DNA of 55,978 bases from Nitrospirota bacterium (GTDB lineage: Bacteria; Nitrospirota; Thermodesulfovibrionia; Thermodesulfovibrionales; Dissulfurispiraceae). The DNA is taken from assembly GCA_021791055.1 (NCBI GenBank), contig JAJYXI010000012.1:14865-70842 (forward strand). The letters run 5' to 3'. The position numbers and the translations under genes were made by a program. Below the pieces are notes generated by a model. The model ran no database searches. It saw nothing but the letters and a program-made list of their open reading frames with translations, and was not told the origin of the DNA. The first letter of the stretch is position 1, and each line of letters begins with the position of its first letter. This document shows positions 33,466-42,833 of the stretch, piece after piece.

Positions 33466-33792
33466 TTATTCCTCCGATTCGATTTCCTCTGGCGTTCCTT
33501 CCAGCTTCTTCACCCGTGAAGAAAGGCTCTGTATCTTCTTATTCAGCTTCTCCATATCATCTTTTGTAGGGATATTCATCTTTTCAAGTGTCTTAGATAC
33601 AAGCTCTGACATGCTCTTGCTAAGTTCGGATGTGCTCTTGTCGGCCTTCTCTGTCCATTCCTTGACAAGCTTTGCCCCCTGAGATTCGCTCAGTTCGCCC
33701 TTTTTGACAAGTTCGTCAATAAATTCCTTTACCTTCTCCTGAACACCAAAACCTGCCATAATAGCATTCCTGACAACATCAAATACCGTCAT
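33466..33792 (-). CDS. Phasin-family / UbiJ-like coiled-coil protein
   Basis: 108 residues, mostly helical: FGVQEKVKEFIDELVKKGEL, AKLVKEWTEKADKSTSEL, and a C-terminal heptad coiled coil MEKLNKKIQSLSSRVKKLEG. It matches the small phasin-like proteins encoded before ubiB in many genomes; these may serve as accessory partner of UbiB (inference from context). GGAGGTGTC ribosome-binding site. Confidence 0.78.
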   Translation of the reverse strand: MTVFDVVRNAIMAGFGVQEKVKEFIDELVKKGELSESQGAKLVKEWTEKADKSTSELSKSMSELVSKTLEKMNIPTKDDMEKLNKKIQSLSSRVKKLEGTPEEIESEE

Positions 33793-33812
33793 AAGACACC
33801 TCCGATTTAGTA

Positions 33813-33900
33813 TAAGTAGGAAGTAAGAAGTAAGAAGTAGGAAATAGAAAAAATATCTTTACTCCTCACTTCCCAGTTCTCAGTTCTTACTTCTTACTTG
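33813..33900. repeat. AAGTAAGAAGTAAGAAG inverted repeat at the alaS 3' end
   Basis: TAAGTAGGAAGTAAGAAGTAAGAAGTAGG on the left and GTTCTCAGTTCTTACTTCTTACTT on the right can form a long hairpin; it occupies the phasin-alaS gap and provides the last codons of alaS. Confidence 0.7.
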
Positions 33901-36525
33901 TTTGACTAAATCATACACTGCTTCGAGGGCTTTGTCCAGTTTTTCCATCTCCACAGGTTTGGGTATCCCGCCCTGCGCCATCTCAGCCTTTCCGCCCCCT
34001 CTGCCTCCTGCCATGGCTGCAATACTTTTCAGGATTTCGCCTGCATTAAATTTCTTTGTAAGGTCATTTGTAACCATAGCAACAATTGACGCCTGACCAT
34101 CTTTTGCAGAAGCGATAACTATTATGCCTGAGCCGAGCCTGTCCCTAACATTGTCTGCAAGCACACGAAGGTCCTTTTGTTCAAGATTGTCGACACGGCA
34201 CGATAAAACCTTAGTGCCATCGATATCTCTTGCCTTTTCGATTATAGAAGACGAACTGTGCGAAGCGATTTTAGCCTTTAATGTTTCTATCTCCTTATCG
34301 AGATCTTTCATATCATTGAGCATTTTTTCGATTCTTTCATAAGGACTGTCGGTTTTGAGGACTTCGGATATTTTTTGGAGCTCATTATTCCTCTGCCTTA
34401 AATAATCAAAGGCAGCCTTGCCTGTCAGCGCCTCTATTCTCCTTATCCCTGAAGCAACGCTCCCCTCAGATGCGATAACAAAAAGCCCCATATCACCCGT
34501 CTCCCTGCAATGAGTTCCGCCGCAGAGTTCTGCGCTGAAGTCATGAACTCTCACTATTCTAACCTTCTCTCCGTATTTCTCGCCAAAAAGAGCTATAACA
34601 CCTGATTTCAGGGCATCCTGTATATCGGCCACCTCTGTCTCGACCCTTATATTCTCAAGAATCTTTCCATTCACTATATCCTCGATACTCTCTATCTCCC
34701 TTTTATCAAGACCATAGAAATGCGTAAAATCAAATCGCATCCTCTCGGGAGAGACAAAGGAGCCTGCCTGTTTGACATGCTCGCCGAGGACTGTCCTCAA
34801 TGCAGTGTGGAGCAAATGTGTTGCTGTATGATTTCTTGCAGTAGATGTTCTCTTTTCTTTATCCACAGCACATTTAACTTTATCCCACACCTTAAAGCCA
34901 CCGCTCTTAATCTTTATGACATGGGCGTGCAGGCCAACCTCTTTTTTTGTATTAATAACTTCAGCCTCTGCATTGTCATTATAAATTATCCCAATATCGC
35001 CAACCTGCCCTCCTGATTCTCCATAAAAAGGCGTCTTGTCGAGGAACAGTTCTACTTCATCACCTCTGGATGCCTCTGTTACAACCTTTCCGTCTTTGAT
35101 TATCGCCTTAATAACGGATTCTGATTCGAGAGTCTCGTATCCGACAAATACCGTCTCTCCTATCTCTGATAAAAGCTCCTTGTATATTGACGCAATTGCC
35201 TCCTCTTCGCCGACCCACGACGCCCTTGCCCTCTCCTTCTGTATCTCCATCTCCCGATTAAAGCCATCCTCGTCAATAAGGAGATGATTGTCCATCGCAA
35301 TATCCCTTGCAAGGTCAAGGGGAAATCCATATGTGTCGTATAATTTAAACAGTTCATCACCCGGGATAATGTTTTTGCCCGTTTTCTTTAACCCATCAAT
35401 CACGCTATCGAGGATTCTCATGCCCTGCTCAAGGGTCTTTGTAAATTTTTCCTCCTCAAACATCAAGACCTTTGATGCCCTCTCTCTTTCTTGAATGAGC
35501 TCAGGATAGATATTGCCCATCGCATCAGCAACAGAGTCCACCAATTTATATAGAACAGCTCCATCAATACCCAACAGTTTTGCATGCCTTGATGCCCTTC
35601 TTATAATACGTCTTAATACATATCCCCTTCCCTCATTGGAAGGAATGAGTCCATCAGAAAGCAAAAAGGCTGTTGCCCTCATATGGTCGGCAATTACCCT
35701 TATTGATGTGTCGATTTCAGGCTTTTTACCGTAAGACATTCCTGATAAAGATTCCACAGCCGATATAATTGGTGCAAAGAGGTCTGTATCAAAATTATTC
35801 CTTTTTCCCTGCAACACGGCTGTTATCCTCTCAAGTCCCATGCCCGTGTCAATGCTCGGCTTTGGAAGCGGGGTCAGGTTGCCTGATTCGTCACGGTTAT
35901 ACTGCATGAAGACAAGGTTCCATAATTCCAAATACCTGTCGCAATCGCATCCGACCTTGCAATCAGGCTTGCCGCATCCGACATTCTCTCCCTGATCAAT
36001 GATTATTTCCGAGCATGGCCCGCATGGACCTGTGTCTCCCATCTGCCAGAAATTATCTTTTGCACCAAGCCTGACTATCATGTCAGACGGTATGCCTGTG
36101 AGCTCCTTCCACAATTCTTCTGCTTCATCGTCATCTTCATAGACAGATACCCAGAGCTTATCCTTCGGCAGTTTGTACCACTCTGTTAGAAGCTCCCACG
36201 CAAAAATTATTGCGTCCTTTTTAAAGTAATCTCCGAATGAAAAATTGCCGAGCATCTCAAAAAATGTATGATGCCTTGCAGTATGTCCAACATTCTCGAG
36301 GTCGCTGTGCTTGCCTCCTGCCCTCATGCACTTCTGGCAGGACACAGCCCTTGTATATTGCCTCTTTTCTTCACCGAGGAAAACAGATTTGAACTGAACC
36401 ATACCTGCATTGGTAAAAAGCAGTGTAGGGTCATGCCTTGGTATAAGAGAAGAACTCTTAACAATTTCGTGTCCCTTTGATTTGAAAAATTCTAAGAATA
36501 GCTTCCTTATTTCCGAACTCTTCAT
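33880..36525 (-). CDS. alaS: Alanyl-tRNA synthetase
   Basis: ATG at 36525 (MKSSEIRKLFLEFFKSKGHE) taken as start; an in-frame TTG 15 bp upstream is possible. 881 residues. Catalytic domain LIPRHDPTLLFTNAGMVQFK, HHTFFEMLGNFSFGDYFK and DTGMGLERI; editing domain ARNHTATHLLHTALR and zinc-binding ELCGGTHCRETGDMG; C-terminal oligomerisation/C-Ala domain with AMAGGRGGGKAEMAQGG. Charges tRNA-Ala in the cytoplasm. It lies in the usual recA-recX-alaS neighbourhood. The last codons are part of a repeat. Confidence 0.97.
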   Translation of the reverse strand: MKSSEIRKLFLEFFKSKGHEIVKSSSLIPRHDPTLLFTNAGMVQFKSVFLGEEKRQYTRAVSCQKCMRAGGKHSDLENVGHTARHHTFFEMLGNFSFGDYFKKDAIIFAWELLTEWYKLPKDKLWVSVYEDDDEAEELWKELTGIPSDMIVRLGAKDNFWQMGDTGPCGPCSEIIIDQGENVGCGKPDCKVGCDCDRYLELWNLVFMQYNRDESGNLTPLPKPSIDTGMGLERITAVLQGKRNNFDTDLFAPIISAVESLSGMSYGKKPEIDTSIRVIADHMRATAFLLSDGLIPSNEGRGYVLRRIIRRASRHAKLLGIDGAVLYKLVDSVADAMGNIYPELIQERERASKVLMFEEEKFTKTLEQGMRILDSVIDGLKKTGKNIIPGDELFKLYDTYGFPLDLARDIAMDNHLLIDEDGFNREMEIQKERARASWVGEEEAIASIYKELLSEIGETVFVGYETLESESVIKAIIKDGKVVTEASRGDEVELFLDKTPFYGESGGQVGDIGIIYNDNAEAEVINTKKEVGLHAHVIKIKSGGFKVWDKVKCAVDKEKRTSTARNHTATHLLHTALRTVLGEHVKQAGSFVSPERMRFDFTHFYGLDKREIESIEDIVNGKILENIRVETEVADIQDALKSGVIALFGEKYGEKVRIVRVHDFSAELCGGTHCRETGDMGLFVIASEGSVASGIRRIEALTGKAAFDYLRQRNNELQKISEVLKTDSPYERIEKMLNDMKDLDKEIETLKAKIASHSSSSIIEKARDIDGTKVLSCRVDNLEQKDLRVLADNVRDRLGSGIIVIASAKDGQASIVAMVTNDLTKKFNAGEILKSIAAMAGGRGGGKAEMAQGGIPKPVEMEKLDKALEAVYDLVKQVRSKN

Positions 36526-36590
36526 TCCACTGTTGCCCAAAGAAGTCTCTGACTTTTTGGGGACACCTCCTCTCCTGTTTTAACCATTCT

Positions 36591-36935
36591 TTATTTAGCT
36601 ACCCTGCCGGGCTCTGTGCTGATAATATATGTGAGTTTGCCGTCAATAAAAATAAGCCTTGTCTTAAAGGCACCCAGCACAGAAGAATAAATCCATTCCT
36701 CTTTGGGCTTTCCGTTTTCTGGTTCAAGTTTTTTTACAGAATCTGGATTGCCCCATGCGTATCTTACCTGCTGCTGTGTCATACCAGGGGCCACCTCACC
36801 CTTGATAATACGCTCCTGTATATCAAGGGGATAGTCCTTGATTTCATCCTGCGTAAAACGTACAGAAGACGATGCGCATCCTACTAAAAGCACTGCAACC
36901 GTAAACAAAGCCACATAAAAACCCTTGCCTCTCAT
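36591..36935 (-). CDS. Small lipoprotein, BamE/SmpA-like fold
   Basis: 114 residues. Signal peptide with lipobox VAVLLVGCASSS, so the mature protein is lipid-anchored, probably in the outer membrane. The body has KGEVAPGMTQQQVRYAWGNP and EEWIYSSVLGAFKTRLIFIDGKL, as in small BamE-like/OmpA-associated modules. The start overlaps the recX stop by 4 bp. A precise role is not assigned. Confidence 0.75.
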   Translation of the reverse strand: MRGKGFYVALFTVAVLLVGCASSSVRFTQDEIKDYPLDIQERIIKGEVAPGMTQQQVRYAWGNPDSVKKLEPENGKPKEEWIYSSVLGAFKTRLIFIDGKLTYIISTEPGRVAK

Positions 36936-37453
36936 CTCTCTTCCTCCTTTAAATCATAAGATTTTAATACCTTATTTATTGTATCGTAAGAAAAGCCCCT
37001 CCTTGAGAGCATACCCCAGAGCCTTCTCTTTATTGTTTCTTCATCATAGTCCTTCACATTCCTCAGTTTCCTTTCAACCAGACTCTTTGCTGCATCAAGG
37101 TAATCATCATCGTTGCCAAGAACATCATCTACAATGTCATCTGTAATGCCCTTGTTTATCAAATAATGCCTCGTGCCTCTTTTGCCGAGGCGTTTTCTTT
37201 CAACAGCGTCTTTCTTCAGAATCTCTGCAAACCTTCTGTCATCTATAAAGCCTTTATCCTTTAAATAAGTTACAGCTTCTTCAGCAATATTTTCAGAAAA
37301 TCCCTTTCTGGCAAGTTTTTCGTACATCTCTTTTTCGCTTCTGTCCCTGTAACCAAGCAGTCTAAATGCATGCCTTAATGCATTCTGAATATTATCTTCA
37401 AAATCTTTCGATCTGGAATTCGCCGCTGTCTTTGTCCTTTTCAGTTTTGACAT
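36932..37453 (-). CDS. recX: Regulatory protein RecX
   Basis: 173 residues. ALRHAFRLLGYRDRSEKEMY, VTYLKDKGFIDDRRFAEIL, GTRHYLINKGI and RLWGMLSRRGFSYDTIN are the tandem three-helix repeats of RecX. It modulates RecA filaments. It follows recA but is separated from it by a pilT N-terminal fragment that overlaps its 5' end by 56 bp. The start used is the only ATG in the right place; its ribosome-binding site is weak. Confidence 0.88.
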   Translation of the reverse strand: MSKLKRTKTAANSRSKDFEDNIQNALRHAFRLLGYRDRSEKEMYEKLARKGFSENIAEEAVTYLKDKGFIDDRRFAEILKKDAVERKRLGKRGTRHYLINKGITDDIVDDVLGNDDDYLDAAKSLVERKLRNVKDYDEETIKRRLWGMLSRRGFSYDTINKVLKSYDLKEEER

Positions 37454-37637
37454 CCTTATATGATTCTGTTATAACATCGCCTGCGGACTGTATACCTTTA
37501 ACCTTCAATGCAAAATCAGAAGGATTCGTCACAAGTTTACCATCAATCCTGAAGACAGGCGGTGAGCCTACTTTTATATGAATATCCGATGCCTTCAACG
37601 AACAGGCGTTTTTCAGAAGTTCGTTTATATCCATCAC
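37398..37637 (-). pseudogene. PilT N-terminal fragment between recA and recX
   Basis: 79-codon frame. DINELLKNACSLKASDIHIK then VGSPPVFRIDGKLV is the N-terminal PAS-like domain start of PilT/GspE-type ATPases; after about residue 45 the similarity ends and the frame runs into recX. No Walker motifs. In some delta-proteobacteria a pilT gene lies between recA and recX (general knowledge), so this is probably a deleted pilT. It could still be translated since it begins 4 bp after recA. Confidence 0.65.
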
Positions 37638-37641
37638 TCCA

Positions 37642-38637
37642 TTATTTCTTCAGGCCGGATGTCTCCAGTATTTTCTGCTCCACATCCGCTGCGACTTCGG
37701 GATTGTTCTTCAGGTATTCCCTCACATTCTCTCTTCCCTGTCCTATCTTATTGCCGCTGTAGCTGTACCATGCACCGGCCTTTTCAATAATGCCTTTATC
37801 GACTCCGAGGTCTATTATCTCTCCTATCTTTGAGATGCCCTCATTAAAATATATGTCAAACTCGGCCTGCCTGAACGGAGGTGCGACCTTGTTCTTGACA
37901 ATCTTTACCCTTACTCTTCCACCGATAATCTCCTGCCCTTCCTTAAGGCTGTCTATCTTTCTTATATCGAGCCTCATGGAGGAATAAAACTTCAGGGCAT
38001 TTCCGCCGGTGGTGGTCTCAGGATTACCGAACATAACGCCTATCTTCATCCTTATCTGGTTAATGAAAATCACGGTGGTGAGGGACTTTGATATGGCTGC
38101 TGTCAGCTTTCTCAATGCCTGGCTCATAAGCCTTGCCTGAAGCCCCATGTGGGAATCTCCCATATCGCCTTCTATTTCAGCCTTCGGCACAAGCGCAGCG
38201 ACAGAGTCTATCACTACAATATCAACAGCTCCGCTTCTTACAAGGGTTTCCGCCACTTCAAGTGCCTGCTCTCCAGTATCAGGCTGGGACACCAAAAGGT
38301 CTTCAACATTTACACCAAGCTTTGCTGAATAATTCACATCAAGGGCATGCTCTGCATCTACGAATGCAGCAACACCCCCCATTTTCTGCGCCTGAGCTAT
38401 CGCATTCAGGGCAAGGGTTGTCTTTCCTGAAGACTCGGGACCGAATATCTCAATAACCCTCCCTTTTGGGAATCCCCCAATCCCTGTAGCAATATCGAGG
38501 GATAACGAGCCTGTGGGTATTGCCTGTACGCCTTCGGCAACCTCGCCGGCGCCGAGGCGCATTATTGAGCCTTTTCCAAAGCTCCTCTCAATCTGAGAAA
38601 TGGCCATTTCCAGGGCCTTAATCTTATCCTTGTTCAT
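37642..38637 (-). CDS. recA: Recombinase RecA
   Basis: 331 residues. [14 protein letters not shown], Walker [82 protein letters not shown] and [18 protein letters not shown] are all standard RecA. It forms filaments on single-stranded DNA for recombination and SOS induction. Starts with a 4-bp overlap on thpR. No clear LexA box was recognised directly upstream since the gene is inside an operon. Confidence 0.98.
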   Translation of the reverse strand: MNKDKIKALEMAISQIERSFGKGSIMRLGAGEVAEGVQAIPTGSLSLDIATGIGGFPKGRVIEIFGPESSGKTTLALNAIAQAQKMGGVAAFVDAEHALDVNYSAKLGVNVEDLLVSQPDTGEQALEVAETLVRSGAVDIVVIDSVAALVPKAEIEGDMGDSHMGLQARLMSQALRKLTAAISKSLTTVIFINQIRMKIGVMFGNPETTTGGNALKFYSSMRLDIRKIDSLKEGQEIIGGRVRVKIVKNKVAPPFRQAEFDIYFNEGISKIGEIIDLGVDKGIIEKAGAWYSYSGNKIGQGRENVREYLKNNPEVAADVEQKILETSGLKK

Positions 38638-39224
38638 CCAATTTCCTCCCTTTTATAGTTGACTCCTTTTAAACTAAGTTTAAAATCTGCTATTTTTGAA
38701 TATTCTGCCCCTGTGGGCTTTAAAATACTCCGCATGAGCAAAACTTCCTTAACTTCTATACTACCAAAAAATGCATCCTTAAATGTATATAGCTCCTTAA
38801 TGACCGGCTCAATACCTTTCCTGTCTTTTACCCTTCCTATTGTAAGATGGGGAGAAAACCTTCTGTTCTCTTTTTCAAATCCAAGTTCAGACATGGACTC
38901 TTCGATATCTTCGTAAAGCCTCTTCAAATCTTCAGATTCATCCATACCCACCCACAGGACATTTGGATATTTAAAGTTCGGGAATGCGCCTGCATCACGG
39001 ATATTGATATTGAATATGTTATGCCCCATGCATATTAACGCAAGCCTCTTTTCAATTTCAGGAATCAAATCCTCCTTTACATCTCCGAGAAATTTCAGTG
39101 TTAAATGGATATTTTCAACAGAGACCCATTTGATGCCCTTTGATTTTAAACCACATCTTTCGATGACATCAGAAATAGATCCCTTTATATCCTCGGACAT
39201 GTCTATGGCTATAAAGCACCTCAT
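38634..39224 (-). CDS. thpR: RNA 2',3'-cyclic phosphodiesterase (2H family)
   Basis: 196 residues. Both HxTx motifs are present: [11 protein letters not shown] and [11 protein letters not shown], and it begins [14 protein letters not shown] as usual. It opens 2',3'-cyclic phosphates on RNA ends. It overlaps cinA and recA by 4 bp on either side, part of the pgpA-cinA-thpR-recA run. Confidence 0.92.
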   Translation of the reverse strand: MRCFIAIDMSEDIKGSISDVIERCGLKSKGIKWVSVENIHLTLKFLGDVKEDLIPEIEKRLALICMGHNIFNINIRDAGAFPNFKYPNVLWVGMDESEDLKRLYEDIEESMSELGFEKENRRFSPHLTIGRVKDRKGIEPVIKELYTFKDAFFGSIEVKEVLLMRSILKPTGAEYSKIADFKLSLKGVNYKREEIG

Positions 39225-39709
39225 ATATCCTTCGAGATTACCTCCATTAGAAGATTAATACCTTCCATTGCAGCATCATATTTATTGTGGTATCTATCCT
39301 TTTGAAAAAGCCTTTTCTTCACAACAACTCCATTCCTGTGGTTTACCGAAAAATAAACTAATCCTGTATCCTTTTCTTCCAGTGCCTCAGGCCCGAGATT
39401 CCCAGTAGTGGACAAGGATAAATCTGTCCCTGTCTTTATCCTCATGGTCTCTGCCATTGCCTTTGCAGTCTCCTCGCTTATAGTTCCATATGTATTTATT
39501 ATTTTTTCATCAATACCTAAAAGGCGCAATTTTGAATCCATCGAATAAGATACAATTCCCGAATGAAAAACCTTTGACGCCCCCGGAACAGAAGTAATTG
39601 CATGGCATATAAGACCGCCGGTGCATGATTCTGCAATACTTAAAGTCAAGCCCTTTTCGGATAGCAATAGAATCAGTCTTTCGGCAGAGTTGATTAAATC
39701 ATTCTCCAT
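39221..39709 (-). CDS. pncC: CinA C-terminal domain protein (nicotinamide-nucleotide amidase)
   Basis: 162 residues, only the amidase domain: LTLSIAESCTGGLICHAITS, GASKVFHSGIVSYSMDSKLRLLG, GTISEETAKAMAE and GTDLSLSTTGNLGP. It deamidates NMN to NaMN for NAD recycling. The N-terminal molybdopterin-binding-like domain of full CinA is absent, as in stand-alone PncC. It overlaps pgpA by 16 bp and thpR by 4 bp. Confidence 0.92.
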   Translation of the reverse strand: MENDLINSAERLILLLSEKGLTLSIAESCTGGLICHAITSVPGASKVFHSGIVSYSMDSKLRLLGIDEKIINTYGTISEETAKAMAETMRIKTGTDLSLSTTGNLGPEALEEKDTGLVYFSVNHRNGVVVKKRLFQKDRYHNKYDAAMEGINLLMEVISKDI

Positions 39710-40149
39710 ATCTGCAATATTATATTCGTAAATATCCCGGCTAACAAATCGTCTATCATTACGCCTATACCTCCGCTGAATATCTTTTCAAGATTCCTTA
39801 TGGGCGGTGGCTTTAGTATATCGAAAAACCTGAACAAAAAAAAGGCTGCAACCACATAGCCTGGGGTTAAGGGAAGAAATATAATGGATGCAAGATAGCC
39901 GATGAATTCGTCTATCACGATATACCTGCCGTCTTTTATTCCGGTATCTTTTTCAACGGCATGTGAACTCAAGACGCCCACGATAAAAACTGTAGCCAAT
40001 ATCGCAAGCAGCGTAAGAACATCCGGCCTGAGGATCCAAACAACCATCAGCGCCGCAAGGCTTCCGAACGTGCCGGGCGCAAAAGGAATGTAGCCGATGA
40101 AAAAGACTGTGGCGATGATCTTTGATAAAAATCGCAAGAAAGTTTTCAT
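39694..40149 (-). CDS. pgpA: Phosphatidylglycerophosphatase A
   Basis: 151 residues with about four membrane helices. GYIPFAPGTFGSLAAL, EKDTGIKDGRYIVIDEFIGYL and FFLFRFFDILKPPPIRNLEK are diagnostic. It dephosphorylates phosphatidylglycerol phosphate at the inner membrane. First gene of the pgpA-cinA-thpR-recA operon; the 140 bp upstream are filled with inverted repeats. Confidence 0.95.
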   Translation of the reverse strand: MKTFLRFLSKIIATVFFIGYIPFAPGTFGSLAALMVVWILRPDVLTLLAILATVFIVGVLSSHAVEKDTGIKDGRYIVIDEFIGYLASIIFLPLTPGYVVAAFFLFRFFDILKPPPIRNLEKIFSGGIGVMIDDLLAGIFTNIILQIWRMI

Positions 40150-40171
40150 TTATATGTATTGTAGCAAAAAT

Positions 40172-40281
40172 TAAGCCGTCAGTTATCAGTATTTGAGCCT
40201 TTTCCTGAAAACTGACGGCTGATTGCTGTAAGGGACTGTCCCAGAATTACGGGCATAGCCGTAGATTCGGGACTGTCCCCG
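40172..40281. repeat. Two nested inverted repeats between pgpA and the MCP gene
   Basis: GCCGTCAGTT...AACTGACGGC (perfect 10-bp arms, 40173-40217), then GGGACTGTCCC AGAATTACGGG...GATTCGGGACTGTCCCC (about 40231-40280). The second element carries the same GGGACTGTCCC word twice. No coding sequence seen in the gap. Confidence 0.65.
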
Positions 40282-40289
40282 TTCATATT

Positions 40290-41921
40290 TTAAACCTTAA
40301 ACTGCCCTACAATCCCCTGTAAATTAGAAGCAAGCCTTGCCAAATCAGAAGATGCCTGGGCTATTTGTTCAGAGCCTGCTGATGTCTCTTTTGAAACGCT
40401 TGCAATAGTTTCTATATCTCCGCTTATCGTTTCCGACACCGTTGACATCTCCTCTGTCGCAGAGGCTATCTGCTGAACCATGGTTTGCAGATCATTAACG
40501 CTTTTTACTATATCATGCAGGGCATTGCCGGCCTGAGTCGATAATTCCACGCCAACGTTTACCCTTTCTGTCCCCTCATTCATGGATGTAACAGCCTTCT
40601 CAACCTCATCCTGTATTGCCTTTATCATATCGCCTATTTCCGATGTTGCCTTTGCTGTCCTCTCCGCAAGCTTTCTAACCTCGTCCGCAACCACTGCAAA
40701 TCCCCTTCCCTGCTCACCTGCCCTTGCCGCCTCGATAGCAGCGTTCAGTGCAAGGAGATTTGTCTGGTCAGCTATGTCATTAATAACACTGACTATCTCG
40801 CCTATCTGCTTTGATCGCTCTCCCAAAGAAGATACCATTCTTGCTGTCTCGCTTACTGTATCTGCAATTGCCTTAACCTCCTCTACCGACTTGTTGACTA
40901 TATCCCCTCCATCCTGCGCTGTTTTTGTTGCATCTGTGGTGGCAGACGCTATATTTGAGGCGTTCTTTGCTATGTCGATAACTGTTTGTGACATTTCCGA
41001 GGATGAAGTAGCTATCTGGGATGCCCTGCCTGATTGTTCTGAAACTCCTCTGGACATCTGTTCCGAGCTGGCGCTCAATTGATTGCTCGCCGATGCCACA
41101 CTATCAGCAGTGGATTTTACATCTGCCATGATCTTCTTCAGTTTTTCCACCATGTTCTTCATTGCAGCAAGTAACTGACCCGTCTCATCCTTGCTGTTTA
41201 CTTCGATGTTTACAGTCAGGTCATTATCAGCCAATCTGTTTGCCGCATGGACAGCTTCACCAAGGGGGTGCGTAATACCACGTGTGATTAAAACAGCAGC
41301 CATAACTCCCAGAATCAGTGCAATTCCGGCTATCGAAAATATGAGAATACGTGCTCGTGAGTAGGCTCTCTCTGCCGCTTCTACGTCTTTTTTATTATTC
41401 TCTTTCTGAAAGGTAATATTTTCATCCAGTGCATTTTGCCACTTCTCAGTTGCCGGTCCGGCTTCCTTTAAGATGAGAGATATTGCCTCCGCATCCTTCT
41501 GAGCAAGCGCCAGATCAATTACTTTATTATTAAGCGTACGCGCAGCAAGCTTTGCCTCTTTTATTTTGGCGCGAATCGCCTTTCCCGTGTCGCTTGCCGG
41601 AAGTTTATCCAATGCCTGCTCTGCTTCATCGTATTTTTTACGTGCAGCCCCTATCTTTTGCTTTTCCTGCTGTATGGCGCTGTCGTCCTGTAAAAGCACG
41701 AGTGTACGTGTTACTCTGGCGATAATATGAACCTGCTCGGACATATCCTGAACAAATCCCAGTTTGTGAACATTGTCTTCAACTATCTCTACTAACCTGC
41801 TGTGAATCTGTTTCATGCCGTTGAATCCTGAAATCAATACAACGGCAAGCAAAACCAATACCAAACCAAAACCCAGCGACAAACGCTTGCCGATTTTCAT
41901 GTCCTTGATTACATTAAGCAT
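40290..41921 (-). CDS. Methyl-accepting chemotaxis protein
   Basis: 543 residues. Helix at 10-30, a periplasmic four-helix-bundle sensor (about 31-185), second helix FSIAGIALILGVMAAVLIT, HAMP (GEAVHAANRLADNDLTVNIE), and the signalling hairpin QTNLLALNAAIEAARAGEQGRGFAVVADEVRKLAERT. It sends ligand information to CheA through CheW. The next upstream gene is cheW, 34 bp away; no cheA is present in the window. Ligand unknown. Confidence 0.95.
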   Translation of the reverse strand: MLNVIKDMKIGKRLSLGFGLVLVLLAVVLISGFNGMKQIHSRLVEIVEDNVHKLGFVQDMSEQVHIIARVTRTLVLLQDDSAIQQEKQKIGAARKKYDEAEQALDKLPASDTGKAIRAKIKEAKLAARTLNNKVIDLALAQKDAEAISLILKEAGPATEKWQNALDENITFQKENNKKDVEAAERAYSRARILIFSIAGIALILGVMAAVLITRGITHPLGEAVHAANRLADNDLTVNIEVNSKDETGQLLAAMKNMVEKLKKIMADVKSTADSVASASNQLSASSEQMSRGVSEQSGRASQIATSSSEMSQTVIDIAKNASNIASATTDATKTAQDGGDIVNKSVEEVKAIADTVSETARMVSSLGERSKQIGEIVSVINDIADQTNLLALNAAIEAARAGEQGRGFAVVADEVRKLAERTAKATSEIGDMIKAIQDEVEKAVTSMNEGTERVNVGVELSTQAGNALHDIVKSVNDLQTMVQQIASATEEMSTVSETISGDIETIASVSKETSAGSEQIAQASSDLARLASNLQGIVGQFKV

Positions 41922-41955
41922 ATCTATCCTCCTACTTAAGTTATGTTTTAATGGC

Positions 41956-42492
41956 TTATTCCAAGACCTTTGTTGAATCTATCATGGCAATCGTCTCTGT
42001 CCTGCCAAACAGCATGTCCATATCGAGCAATATTATCAGCCTGTCTTCAAGCTTTGCTATGCCGTTTATAAACTCTGTGCCAATGCCTGTTGACATTGGG
42101 GGCGGAGGCTCTACTATGTCGGAAGGTATCCGCAATACCTCAGAGACTGAATCAACAATAAGCCCCATGGTGATCCCCCTTACATCCATTATCATTATCC
42201 GCAGGTGTTCGTCGTTTCCCTTTCCCTCAAGACCGAACCTTTCCCTGAGATTTACCACAGGAATAACCTTCCCTCTGAGGTTTATCACGCCTTCCACATA
42301 AGATGGCGAGTTCGGGACCTTTGTAATCTCCTTCATCCTGTTTATCTCGTGCACCTTGCGAATATCCACAGCATAGTCCTCATTGCCGAGGGTAAAGGTT
42401 ACGAGCTGCAGCAATCCATAGCCTTGGCCATGCCCTTCCCTCGATGCGCTCATGACTCCTAAAGAACCCTGCACTGCCGCTACTTCGTTCAT
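41956..42492 (-). CDS. cheW: Chemotaxis coupling protein CheW
   Basis: 178 residues. LLQLVTFTLGNEDYAVDIRKVHEINR, YVEGVINLRGKVIPVVNLRERFG and IAKLEDRLIILLDMDMLFG define CheW. The first 25 residues are an extra polar extension. It links receptors to CheA. AGGAGGTGCAAT ribosome-binding site. Its upstream region holds a hairpin and a TCTG repeat tract. Confidence 0.94.
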   Translation of the reverse strand: MNEVAAVQGSLGVMSASREGHGQGYGLLQLVTFTLGNEDYAVDIRKVHEINRMKEITKVPNSPSYVEGVINLRGKVIPVVNLRERFGLEGKGNDEHLRIMIMDVRGITMGLIVDSVSEVLRIPSDIVEPPPPMSTGIGTEFINGIAKLEDRLIILLDMDMLFGRTETIAMIDSTKVLE

Positions 42493-42553
42493 ATTGCACC
42501 TCCTCTTCCATGCGTGCCGGAAATGATAAATATTAGCAATTGTATTTAAATAA

Positions 42554-42584
42554 AAAAAGGGGTGCGCTTAAGGCATCCCTTTTT
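42554..42584. terminator. Bidirectional terminator-like hairpin upstream of cheW
   Basis: AAAAAGGGGTGC-GCTTAAG-GCATCCCTTTTT: 12-bp stem (one G-U) with A-run and T-run. It stands between divergent genes, where it would attenuate any transcript entering from either side. The remainder of the 341-bp gap 42493-42833 contains the TCTG tract and no ORF I can support. Confidence 0.7.
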
Positions 42585-42616
42585 AAACCAAAATTCTTTT
42601 CTTATAAGTCCTTAAA

Positions 42617-42649
<33 letters not shown>

Positions 42650-42833
42650 GCAATATCAATGCCATAATGTCCCTCAAAAAAACCGAGATTTATAGTAAGT
42701 TATATCATTTCTTTCCGGCGATTGCAAGGAAAACTTTAATTTTACACTCGCTTTCTTATACTTGACTCATTTATAAAATCTTTACGAAGCATCCTGTCTT
42801 CTGTTATCCTTAAAACATAAGTGGAGGTTATTT

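Noticed and set aside
40582-41082. 166-codon plus-strand ORF opposite the MCP gene
   Set aside because: Antisense to the highly conserved signalling hairpin; Ser/Ala-rich artefact.
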